DNA from: Lutjanus erythropterus
Lineage: Eukaryota; Chordata; Actinopteri; Lutjaniformes; Lutjanidae
NCBI GenBank assembly: GCA_020091685.1
Contig: CM034593.1
Location: forward strand, 47,341,388-47,405,387
Direction of reading: 5' to 3'
DNA: 64,000 nt
Part shown: positions 48,501 to 58,149 of the stretch, piece after piece
Layout of the letters: the number at the start of each line of letters is the position of its first letter
How positions within the stretch are numbered: position 1 is the first letter of the stretch
Position numbers and translations under genes: made by a program
Notes under the pieces: model-generated
What the model was told of the DNA's origin: nothing
What the model saw: the letters and a program-made list of their open reading frames with translations, nothing else
The model's database searches: none

Positions 48501-50720
48501 CAACTGTGCTGGCCTCAAGTTTGGCAAAGTGGACATTGGACGTTATGGAGAGGTTTCCAAGAAGTAAGACATTTGTTTTTATTCTCTTTTGTCTTTATTA
48601 AGCATCTTAGAGGACGAACTAGTAATGATGGGCTTTTGTTTTGTCAGAGAGGACTGTTGTCTCATGTGGATTTCATTCTGTTCTATAGGTACAAGGTATC
48701 TGCGTCTCCGCTGTCCAAACAGCTGCCCTCCTTGGTGTTGTTTCAGGGAGGGAAGGAGGTGATGCGCCGCCCCCAGGTGGACAAGAAGGGTAGAGCCGTG
48801 TCCTGGAGCTTCACTGAGGTCAGACTGGACAGTCCACTTGACATCTGTGACTGTTTATCAGAAAACACATGGCTCATGTAGCCAATAATATGAACTGTAT
48901 TTTCAAAAACAGCAACACACCAAGGTGCTGTTCAAACCATGTTGATATGCAGTGGACATAGAAAACAGCTTCTTCTTCATCCATATATTTCTTAACCGAC
49001 TGAAATGTTTACCTACTCCTCAACCAATTGATTGGTCAATGGGGGAAAATAATCTGCACAGAATGCTGCAGTCACACAAGCTAAACACAAATTTAAATTT
49101 CCCTTTGGGATCAATAAAAAATCTATCTATGCATAAATGCAGGAGAGCGGCCATCGCCCGCTGAGGCAAGCAACACACACGTCTTTGCTACTGATTGAGG
49201 CTGCAGACACAAATTTGTGCATGTGTGCGCCAAGACATAACCTCTAGATGAACTACATAATCCACAGTGCACTGTGTGACTCTAGCTGGTAACACAAATA
49301 AGTGCTGATGAAAGTTAGACAACATTGCAAAACACATGAATCCCTACAATTTGACCTTTTTTTTACATTAGCGTTGTATACAACAGCAACACAAATGCAC
49401 ACACAACAGTGATGAGAGTCACACCCGCTGTGGTCCAACACTCCACCAGTCTGTGGGAATAGCCACCATAGCAGCATGCTAGCGCTAAATTCAGCAGTAT
49501 GACCTTCAGAAGGTCACAGACGATCTGTGTGATCCTGATCGATTATTGTGCTTGAACTGTTGATGGAGTTAAATCCACGTGTCATCAAAAATACACTTTT
49601 TATTCTCTCAGCTCCTCTGTCCTTTGAGGCCGGGGGCCGATGTTGCGGTTTGTGCTCTACTTTGACACAGTGTCAGTTAGTTTTGAGTCGAGTACGTGTT
49701 CAGTAAACAGCCTGTCACTCAGAAATAAGTCCGTCAGGGAACATTTTCACAAAGAGTTGCTCCTGGTGATGAAAGAACCTTCCAAACGCTGAATGACAGT
49801 GACTTAATGAAATGCTACAGGTTAGATCATGCAGGGATAGTGGATCACAAAATGGCATGAATGGACACAAAGTGCTTCCTCTTTTAATATCAAATATAGT
49901 ACTAAAAGTAGCAAAGTGGTAAATAAATGTAAGCAAATACAACAACTATCTGCATGTGAACAGACTACTGCACAAGTAAGTCTGTTTGTTTTGTAGGCTA
50001 CTTTTAAAGAATTATTACATTATTTATGTTACAGTTTATGAAGAAATGGTTTAATTATGAACACTGTTTTATATAAAGAACATCTCTGTTGAATGGAGAT
50101 ATTTTATTTTTTTGATCAACCAATCACATTCTTTAAAAGAGTGAGTGTTACAGGCCCAGATCTGCTTATGTCCCACCCCCTGACAGTGATGGATTAAGAT
50201 GCATTTCTCTCCTTATTAAAGTAATAATGTTCAACCAGTGAGCATTTGTTCAGAGAACAGAATAACAACCAAACAACCAGAAGGTGTATTACAGAGATGT
50301 TTCACCCTCAGTTAAAGTGAGTTGTCGCTAAACCAAGTGACTGAATAACATTACTGTAGTTGTGTTAATTAATCAGGCATCATGCATCTATAAAAGAGGG
50401 TCGGGTCATTGTAGGCTCCTAAAAGCTGACTTCAAGAATAAATGCCATGCCAGATAATGGAAAGTTTAAATGTTTTTGCTTTTAAAAGGTCACATTCAAA
50501 TAAGCTCCCATCAATAACAGTGTCTGTCTCTGTTCATCAGGAGAACATCATCCGAGAGTTCAACCTGAACGAACTCTACCAGAAATCCAAGAAGCTCAAC
50601 AAGACCAAAGGAGACAAGGTCAGCCAATCCCAGTTCCCCCCGGTCCCCGAGGAGGAGGAGCCCGAGCAGCAGGGAGCCGACACCCAGGGGGAAGAGACCG
50701 AGTCCAAGAAGGACAAATAA
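45346..50720 (+). CDS. tmx2: Thioredoxin-related transmembrane protein 2 (TMX2), 8 coding exons, 307 aa
   Basis: Coding exons: 45346-45534, 47019-47079, 47470-47583, 48119-48195, 48310-48416, 48498-48563, 48689-48818, 50541-50720. All junctions are GT-AG and sum to 924 nt (307 codons plus stop); human TMX2 has 296. The N-terminus is hydrophobic (signal/anchor, residues 1-42), a second membrane segment lies at about 103-126 ([15 protein letters not shown]), and the thioredoxin-like domain spans about 145-255 with [16 protein letters not shown]. The usual CxxC is replaced by S167-P-E-C170 (mammals SNDC), so only one active-site cysteine is present. The C-terminus ends KKDK, an ER-retrieval signal conserved in the family. 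Role in the family: an ER and mitochondria-associated membrane protein linked to calcium and redox state. The acidic linker ([10 protein letters not shown]) before KKDK is the most divergent part. A CpG-rich promoter lies upstream. I cannot decide a or b paralogue. Confidence 0.96.
47019..47079 (+). CDS. tmx2: tmx2 coding exon 2
   Basis: 61 nt encoding [20 protein letters not shown] plus one base. Acceptor GTTCTCAG, donor GCGA|GTGAGT. Confidence 0.94.
47470..47583 (+). CDS. tmx2: tmx2 coding exon 3 (start of membrane segment)
   Basis: Completes Ile84 and encodes [20 protein letters not shown] then [17 protein letters not shown], plus one base. It carries most of the second membrane segment. 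Donor ATAG|GTCAGT. Confidence 0.95.
48119..48195 (+). CDS. tmx2: tmx2 coding exon 4
   Basis: Completes Val122 and encodes [20 protein letters not shown] then DKTID. Acceptor GTGTTTCAG, donor GAT|GTGAGT. Confidence 0.95.
48310..48416 (+). CDS. tmx2: tmx2 coding exon 5 (thioredoxin active-site region)
   Basis: Encodes [20 protein letters not shown] then [15 protein letters not shown], plus two bases of a split lysine. Contains the SxxC motif S167-C170 in place of CxxC. Confidence 0.95.
48498..48563 (+). CDS. tmx2: tmx2 coding exon 6
   Basis: 66 nt encoding [20 protein letters not shown] plus K and split-codon ends. Acceptor GTGTTACAG, donor AAGAA|GTAAGA. Confidence 0.95.
48689..48818 (+). CDS. 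tmx2: tmx2 coding exon 7
   Basis: Encodes [43 protein letters not shown]. It includes the cis-proline region of the thioredoxin fold ([16 protein letters not shown]). Donor GAG|GTCAGA. Confidence 0.95.
49085..49135 (+). mobile_element. LINE 3' tail fragment in tmx2 intron 7
   Basis: AATTTCCCTTTGGGATCAAT followed by AAAAAATCTATCTATG resembles the 3' ends of fish L2/Rex-type LINEs, which finish in short tandem tails. Too short for a family call. Confidence 0.35.
50541..50720 (+). CDS. tmx2: tmx2 coding exon 8 (C-terminus, KKDK, stop)
   Basis: 60 codons including TAA (50718-50720): [20 protein letters not shown], then an acidic linker, then TESKKDK. Acceptor CTGTTCATCAG. The intron before it is 1.7 kb. 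Confidence 0.95.
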   Translation, partial: ENIIREFNLNELYQKSKKLNKTKGDKVSQSQFPPVPEEEEPEQQGADTQGEETESKKDK

Positions 50721-51325
50721 GATGGTTTGTATCACTCGGCTTGGACTGCTGGTGGCTCTCCTTCCCTCTCCTCTTCTAAGTGTTCAGTTTGTTCACTCGT
50801 GAGTCAGAACAGGACCTCAGTGAGCCACTTTTATCACAGAACAAAAAGAACAAGCGCACACTTTAGAGGAGGAGCTACAGTAAAGCAGCTTCTGAAGGGT
50901 GTCGTTAAGTCAAAACCTGGTCCAGTATATCAGTGTGAGGCCTGGAAATGTGCCGTGCAGACCTGCACTGTCTTACTACACCGTCTACACGGCACATTTC
51001 TACTGGTTCAAGCTGTGAAGTCTGAGTGACTGCTAATTTAGGAGAGTTCTTACTAATGAACAGGAAGGGAGCAGTGAATGTGATGCTACTTTGTTGTTTT
51101 GGATTAAGATTTTTTTTTATGCAACTAATTTAATTCAGAGTAGATGTTTTTTTAAAAATCATTCTATGATTAACTGTATATTCATGTAAACTAAGTTATA
51201 ACTCAGTGGTACACACAGTAGGCTGTCAAACAGTGTTACAGTACATTCAGGTGTGTGGTGGGAGCATTGACTGTGTTTAAAGATGGATGACATGACAGCT
51301 CCGCAAAAGTGAAGCCAAAACATCT

Positions 51326-51922
51326 GGGGTGCTTTTCATTCGGTAAATTGGTCTCCTCGTCTCCTCCACTCGCTTCCTTTCCTCGCGTCTTAGCTCCACC
51401 TAGCGAGAAAATGAAAGAGGGATGCGAGGAAAAGACGTGAGCCTTTACTTATGAACAATTTCTAAAAACTCACAGTAGTCTTTAATTTTGTCATTTGTTT
51501 TAAATATATGGATCATTTAAACTTTCTTTTAAATCATCTAATGCATGCACGGGTTTGTGTTGTTTGACGATCACTCAAAAAAAAGTTAAAGTCACCTTTA
51601 TATCCTAAAGTGCCAGACACATCATACACAGACTGACAGTGTATGATATTGCGTTTCATCATGTGACTGTGAGAATAAACTGCACAAGTGTATCACTTAT
51701 AAGGCACGCCCCTTAATTGATAAAAGACTTCCACGTACGATACACTGGTGTATCCTCGCTCTGAGCTCCTCCAGAAGCCTCCTCTCTCCTCTCTCCTCGT
51801 CTCCTCCAGGTGCATTTAAGCAATTGGAAAATCCTTCATCATGGTGGAGGGGAAACGCCTTCCGGGTCAACAAAGGAGAGAGGAGACGAGGAGGCAAAAT
51901 TCAACTTAATGAAAAGCACCCC
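51326..51922. mobile_element. TIR MITE inside the tmx2 downstream region
   Basis: The left end GGGGTGCTTTTCATT (51326-51340) and the right end AATGAAAAGCACCCC (51908-51922) are perfect 15-base inverted repeats. The inner arms also pair: TCTCCTCGTCTCCTCC on the left and GGAGAGAGGAGACGAGGAGG on the right. No coding frame. Confidence 0.85.
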
Positions 51923-54395
51923 TGGATTGCCACCTGGTGGCTGGCTGCAGTATAGCCTGCTCCCTCCATGTTAGCTGAGGACATGGGCCAAACTAAAAAA
52001 AATTCAGACTCCAGCTGTGTTTCAGTAGTTGTTCAACACACTCTTGTTGACTTCCCCTCGGCTCTTGCCTTCCCCGCCGCCTTCATCAGTGGCGTTCCAT
52101 TTGTCCGAAAAACTAAAGCGAACTCGGTGAGTTCGACTCTCGGAGGGCAAGTCAACAACGATGATCGCTAAAGGGGCATATCACCCACAATGCTTTGTAG
52201 TTATGCATCTAGTGCAAGAACATCCACAGTTAAGTGTAAGTAATGTATGTAAAACTACCAGGGATAACGAGGTTCACACGCCTCGTTAGCAGAAAAATCT
52301 CATTGATTGCTTGATATTTTATTGAAAAACATCAGGGAACTAATTGCAGTCAACATTTATGTAGATTGTTGTACTGTAAAGCCGGGGTGCAGTGATATAT
52401 CAATCTGTATAGATATATCAGTTCAGTGTTCAACAATAAAGGTGAAAATATCGATCCATATCATCTTCTTTAAGATGCACCTTTATTTTGAAATTCTTAT
52501 GGCATGCCTGTGTCCCAAATGTCTGAAATTTAACTGTATAAAATTTAGTTGCTTTTTATGAGTGGACATAAATGTAACTGAATGTGTTAAGTGGACATGT
52601 ATCATATCGTATACATGTATCATCATGAAACTCTCGAAGATTTTTGAGATGGTAACTACTTATGAAACACAGCTCCAAATGACATCACCAGCGCAGGATG
52701 GCAGCGCTCGTATCCTGGTTATTTTGGCTTCGTTTTTTTTAAAGAGGGGAGAAGTGGAGACACAGTGTCCATCTTTATTTACAGTCAGTGTTTGGAAGGG
52801 AGAGATACAACACAGGAGCGCTTGTTTAACATCAACACGTCTGCATGAGTCGGGTGGTGTTACTCAAGTTTACTGATAGTTGACAGCATCCCTGTTCGTC
52901 ACTATGGACTTGACTTTACGCTGTAGGGGACAGACGGAGCTTTTCTCACCAGACATTCTGTCAGTGTCATTTCAGTTCATTCGCACAGCTTCCAGATCTC
53001 ATTCCTTTGTTGTTTTTCTCTTCTCAAACAGAGATGAACCTGACTGTCTTCAGCTCTCAGTTATTCATTAGAGACATTTCCTTATTTGAAAACCCCTTCA
53101 GGTTTTATACTGATGGGGTTGCCCTGTTTTTTTTGGACCAAGTTCTTCTGTTAGCAATAAGGTGTCCTGTATTTTTATGTTTTTTGAAGCGAGCAGTGCT
53201 GGAGCTTGAGCATCCACTCTGTTCCTCAACCCTCCCTGGAGCTCCCAATGTTTTCAGTGTTCTGTGAATTTAAAGATGCTGTTTTTTTTTGTACAGTGGG
53301 AACTGTAGTGATAGTGATTTTATCTCCATGTTGAATCTTTAAGCAGAACAGTCACTAAACAGTAATCCTGTACATTCTGTTGAAGTCTGTGTAAAGAACA
53401 TTCAGAGTTTTCTGAATTTAGTACTGAATTGTGGAGCTAGACTGTTCTTCATGAAGACATGCAGGGTTCAGTTATTTTTTTTTTTGTCTTCACTTGCAGA
53501 GTCAGGCAACTTGTTCAGAAATCTACAATTTTTACTTGCCCCTCGCGGCGGAGTGGACACGCCCCCAGCATTTCAAAGAAAACTGCTCATTTTTTCATGA
53601 CTGAGACCTAATTTCATGTTTTTTTAATCATTCATATTTAGGCCGTTCCGTTAAAATGTTTCTGTGGCGTGTCGAACTTTATTGTCACTTTACACAGACT
53701 TTAACCGGCTTTGCATTCCCACAGTCCCACTCAGATTTTAAACTCGTCTTTGGCCAATCAGATGATGTCAGACGTGTGTCCTTTTCGTCCAGACTGAACT
53801 CTGGACAAACTTTTTCTTTATTAATGTGTGATTAGCATGATGATGAACCGAGAGCATGTTTGTCTGATCCTAATGAGGCAACATCCTGTTCCATGATTGT
53901 CTGAAACGTTCACTCATCCACTTTTCTTTTTATTTATTTATGTTTTTTTTTTTTTTTTTAACATTTTCTATAAATGGCCTTTACATCATTAATGATCAGA
54001 CTGTTTCCCAGTGAGCTGCTTCTTCTGGTCTTTTTATGGAGCAGATAAAACAAAACTTTAAGGCATTTTATTATATTTTCTTGCTGTTTTTCTGAACATT
54101 CCTAATCATGATTTTGAGTATTTTTTCCCCTCATTGTAGTAAAGTGATCAACCTGCTGTACGCACACATGAACTGTTTAGATTTTCTTTTTGAAGACACT
54201 GTGAGTTCTTTCCTTAATCCTTATTTTATTACTAAACCTGTTTTTTGTTATGTATTGTTGACTTCTTTTGAATTTGATTTGACCTTTTGTCATGTTGCAT
54301 TTCATTCCGAGGCTTGTGTGTATATTTGCTGTACATGAACAGAGGAGTCTGCTGTAAACACCTCAAAGAAGTCCGGCCTGTTTTGTTATTCATGC

Positions 54396-54401
54396 AATAA
54401 A
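54396..54401 (+). terminator. tmx2: Candidate poly(A) signal for tmx2
   Basis: AATAAA in GCAATAAAACAAAG context, the last good signal before repeat-rich intergenic DNA. Confidence 0.45.
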
Positions 54402-54723
54402 ACAAAGTGCACATGAAGTGTTTCAATACAGCCTCCATTCTTTATAAATGACTGAAATGAGCTGACTCGTCGCTGCTCCTGTTGTCTTTCTACACCCGCA
54501 AACCAAATCACCACACTGAAGGAAGCGTGCATCTACACAGTGATACTAGAGAAAAAGTAGTTCCTTCATGAAGCTGCTCACAACAAGGTCTGTGGATTAT
54601 CTTGATTAACCAGGTCATGATTTCTGGAAAGAGAGACTGCTGTTGAGTTTTTTCATATGTATTTTTTGTTTTTTTAAGCGCCACAGGCTGAGTGCCATCT
54701 AGTTCCATCATATTGGACAGAAA

Positions 54724-56413
54724 CAGGTGGAACTTTACTCAAGTAGAAGCACAGATACTTGTGTAAAGTAAGACTAGTAAAAGAAGTACTGATTCAACTT
54801 CTTTACAGTAGGGATGCGTGCGATTAGTGAACTATACAATTAAACGTCCTCACCCACGCTAGTCAGCACCAGAAATACTAGTCATTTAAAATATTTGTCA
54901 GTATTTCATTCATGCATGATGCCAGTTATCTGTTGCCTCTAAGATTTTATGCAGCCTCTGGCCACTAGTCGGGGCTGTGGCACCGTCAGACAGCAGCCCC
55001 TCTCACCCAGCACGTATGAACCGATCTCCCTGACAACCCCGGATGTTTATATCAGCAAAGTCAGACAGATGAATGTAGACTGTGACAGAATAAGCTGATA
55101 TATATTCACTCGACTGGAGAAACATGTGACCACATTCAGCACAGACATGGACATAAACCTGCAAGCAGAGCTGCTGCTGCTGCTACTAGCACCGCTAACG
55201 TTAGCCACACTGTGTGTCAGGCTGGCAGCTAACGTTAGCTCTGGGTCCTTTACCTGCAGACACTGTGATCCTCTTTGGTCTGAAAAGGTGAAGCATTTAT
55301 TGAGTTGTTGTCATGTTTTCCACATTAATGTGTAAGGTTTGTATTGCCCAGCGCAAAGTAGCACGCATTTCAGTGGCATTTAAAGTACGATTTGGCGATT
55401 GTAGACTTCATGTATAACATTATTAATTAATACATTCTGCTTTCTGAGTGTTTTCTTAGTGTTAGACTAGTCGACTAGTCTAAATTAAATTTTGCGTTTA
55501 ATCGACAGGGAAATTAGTCGCCAGGAACATCCCTACTTTACAGCAGTAAAAGTGCAAAAGTGCAATTTCTGTCTCATTTGTACTGTCTGTCTTTGTAAAG
55601 CTAACAGAACCTCACCTTTTCTCCACTAAAGTCTCCCTCTGTTTCATCTTGTTGGTGCTTTACATCATTTTCATCTTGCTACCTCTTATGTTGTTTCTGT
55701 CTTGTTACATTATTTTTGTCTTATGTGTCCTTACGTTGTTTCCATCGTTACATCTTGTCATTTTTGTCTTGTTACATGTTATGTCATTTTCATCTGTCTA
55801 TCGTTATGTTTTTGTTATGTTAGGTCTTATGTTGCTTTTATTTTTCTTGTTAAGTCTTGTTACGCCTTTGATGTTAATTTCATCTTATACGTCTTTTAGT
55901 CCTTTTCATCTTGTTGCATTGTTTTTCTCTTACATCTTTTATGTCATTTTCTTTTATATTATTTTATATTTTTATATATTGTTCCGTCTTGTTGCGGTTT
56001 TCATCTTGTTACGCCTTTTGCCTAAGATATTGTTCTGTCCTTTTTTTTTTATCTTGTTAGGTCTTATATTGTTTTTGTCTTGTCAGGCATTGTTCCGTTG
56101 TGTTTGTTATTCTTGTCATGTTAGGCCTGTTACGTTATTTTTGTTATCTTCTCTTTTAGTCCTTTCCATCTTGTCACGTAATTTTTGTCTCACGTATCTT
56201 TACGATGTTTTTGTCTTGTTACATCCTTTTTATCGTATGTCATTTTTGTTTTGTTTACATCTGTTTTTGTTTTTGAAAATGTAAGGAGCATAATGTACAG
56301 ATATTTGTGTTCAAATGTAGGGAGTAAAAGTAAAAAACTAAAAGTACAGATGCCTGAAAACTCTACTTAAGTACAGTAACAAAGTTTTTGTACTTAGTTA
56401 CTTCCCATCTCTG
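54724..56413 (-). mobile_element. hAT-type element of the 28980-30549 family, interrupted by a second element
   Basis: Read on the minus strand from 56413 it begins CAGAGATGGGAAGTAACTAA then GTACAAAAACTTTGTTACTG, the left end of the 29-kb element, and continues into CAAGACAAAAACATCG-type tracts. The other end lies near 54724 (CAGGTGGAACTTTACTC). Flanks GACAGAAA (54716-54723) and GAGAGAAG (56414-56421) match at six of eight, a worn target duplication. A complete 727-base element sits inside it at 54809-55535. The 211-codon hydrophobic frame at 55649-56284 is just the TTTTGTCTTG-type repeat read through. Confidence 0.65.
54809..55535 (+). mobile_element. Non-autonomous hAT-type element, copy 2, with perfect 8-bp target duplication
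   Basis: It begins TAGGGATGCGTGCG and ends GGAACATCCCTA, flanked on both sides by CTTTACAG (54801-54808 and 55536-55543). It is the opposite-orientation relative of 20301-21071, sharing the 18-base palindrome AGACTAGTCGACTAGTCT (55464-55481), the two GCTAACGTTAGC palindromes, and a 69-codon frame (55126-55335). It has inserted into an older hAT-type element, which dates the order of events. Confidence 0.87.
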
Positions 56414-56439
56414 GAGAGAAGGCAGAAATCTCTATAGCT

Positions 56440-56556
56440 GATATCTCCAAAACTCTGCTCCTCACACCAGAACTATCTAGATGGATAAAGAGCAGTACAG
56501 GTAAGAGGAGAGGTATGTATTTTTGACTTTGGGGTGAACTGTCTGTGTAAAGCAGA
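56440..56556. mobile_element. MITE fragment related to 32508-32754
   Basis: GATATCTCCAAAACTCTGCT, CTAGATGGATAAAGAGCAGT, ACAGGTAAGAGGAGAGG and TTTGGGGTGAACTGTC are the usual inner end of this MITE type. The AG/GTAAG-like borders around 56478-56507 look like an exon but are part of the repeat. Confidence 0.55.
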
Positions 56557-57317
56557 GCTGAGGGGATCTACAGTCTGGTGATCGTCCTCTGTGGATTCAT
56601 CAGTGGGAATGATCTCTCTCACACTACACAGATTGATCTGATCTCATTGACTAGTTCAGCTTCAAAGCCCTGGTGTGCAGTTTGGACTTTGGTGCCCCTC
56701 AGTGGTCGTATCAGGAAGTGCACGTTGCTGTCTTTGACCCAAAGACAGTGAGGGTGAGCGGACTGAAAGCAACTCCAACTGCACCCGTCTTCACTGGGAT
56801 TGTTTCAATTAAAACAAGATGCCATCAGCAGCCATACGTCACGTCCCATGACCACGCCTCTATTTAGGAGAGAACGGGCTGTAAAAGCAGCCAGTCAGTG
56901 TGTGTTAGTCTCAAACTCTTCATCACAGGTTAATTAATGATGTTACTGAGTAAATGACAATTGTAATGATTGTGTCTGTAGATCAAAGTGAATCAGAAAA
57001 AGTTGTTGTAATTAAAGATTTTACTTTGAAAATATATGTTCCTACCATAAAACAGCTGATTTCTGAATGGAGTTTGGTTTGACAGCACCAAAACAGCAAA
57101 ATGAAGTGTCTTAATGAAAGCGACATCAGAGGTACATCACCTGAGAATTCAGTAAGGTGGTTTTATGTCAGATTTGTCTACTCTGATGAAAGCAGGCTGA
57201 AAAGTTTAATTTTTTTTATGTAACAACGCTGATCGTTGATTGGCTGACTGGTCAGAGGATTTGGGCTCCTAATAGCTCAACAGAGGTACGGTTTTCTTAT
57301 TTAATGTGTTTCAATTG

Positions 57318-57552
57318 GCCTCAGAATTTGTATTGACCGCCAGTCAAATTAGAGCAGTGGTTTTCACCCAAAAAGTCTTATCCAGGTAACCGGGGGCAAG
57401 GTTGTATCCAGGATTCTCAAACAAGGGGTAAGGCCTTATCCTAGCAACCAGGGTAAAGTGTTATCCCGGTAACCGAGGTAGGGTCTTATCCCGGTTTCTC
57501 AGAATTTGTATTGATCCCCAGTCCATTAGAGCTGTTGTTTTGACCCAAAAAG
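57318..57552 (+). repeat. Short tandem units bracketed by a 55-bp direct repeat
   Basis: CTCAGAATTTGTATTGA...CCAGTC...ATTAGAGC...CCCAAAAAG occurs at about 57321-57378 and 57498-57553. Between them are four to five units of the form CTTATCCNGGTAACCGNGGN of 25-30 bases. Confidence 0.75.
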
Positions 57553-57745
57553 AGGCGGGGGCATGACGTAAGAGCAAAGTATGCGGATTGGTTGCTCTCA
57601 TCTACTGAAAAACCCAGTCAAGCACTCCCATTATACACACTGTAGTGTGTCCGTCACATGTCATCACCGTGTCCACTGAAGGGGAAAGAGCGACTATGAT
57701 CCACCTCTTTGTTTAAAGTTTATTATCAATCCTCCTGCCCCGCAT

Positions 57746-57771
57746 CACACACACACACACACACACACACA
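57746..57771. repeat. (CA)n microsatellite
   Basis: Pure CA run. Confidence 0.95.
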
Positions 57772-58102
57772 AGGTCAGACCTATGACATAGTTCACAAGC
57801 ACCACCTGTTTAACACCTGATGTCTTGCAGTCTGTTGCACCAGTCAGGTACTTTCTTCCACTGTTTCAGAGCAGAGTTATTGTAGTAGTTCTGTATTTTT
57901 CATTAATTTTTATTTTTGTTTCACTTTTACTTCCAGTTTAGTTTCAGTTCATTTCCAGAGTGGGTTTGATTGTTTCAGTTACTTTTATTTAAAAATGTTT
58001 AGTTTTAGTTTCAAATAATTTTGTCCCATTGTGTCCCATTTTATGCGGGACTGCACGGCACTCTGACCACGACATAATGGAACTAAAATGAGGAGAGCGT
58101 AC

Positions 58103-58146
58103 CTGATACTGAACTACAGCGTTGGATCTGTTACAGTTGTTCATTC
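58103..58146 (-). other. Exon-like segment, unassigned
   Basis: On the minus strand a good acceptor (GTTTGTTTCTTTGCAG) precedes 44 bases and a good donor (CAG|GTACGC). One of three frames is open through it and reads MNNCNRSNAVVQYQ after two leading bases. I do not recognise it and found no convincing partner exons nearby. It may be chance, a UTR exon, or part of a gene whose other exons I missed. Confidence 0.2.
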
Positions 58147-58149
58147 CTG

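Larger units (their letters stand above)
50721..54401 (+). other. tmx2: tmx2 3' untranslated/downstream region
   Basis: No coding frame is recognisable. AATAAA occurs at 51674-51679, 52434-52439 and 54396-54401. The last, preceded by a T-rich stretch and the CATGCAATAAAAC context, looks the most natural poly(A) signal, which would give a 3' UTR of about 3.7 kb. Which signal is used cannot be told from sequence alone. A TIR MITE lies inside at 51326-51922. Confidence 0.5.

Noticed and set aside
55649-56284. 211-codon strongly hydrophobic frame resembling a multi-pass membrane protein
   Set aside because: It is the TTTTGTCTTGTTACATC-type low-complexity interior of a hAT-derived element; the same artefact occurs at 29143-29415 and 40563-41000 on the other strand.
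56478-56507. Small exon with AG/GTAAG borders on the plus strand
   Set aside because: It belongs to a recurring MITE end that has the same bases in other copies.
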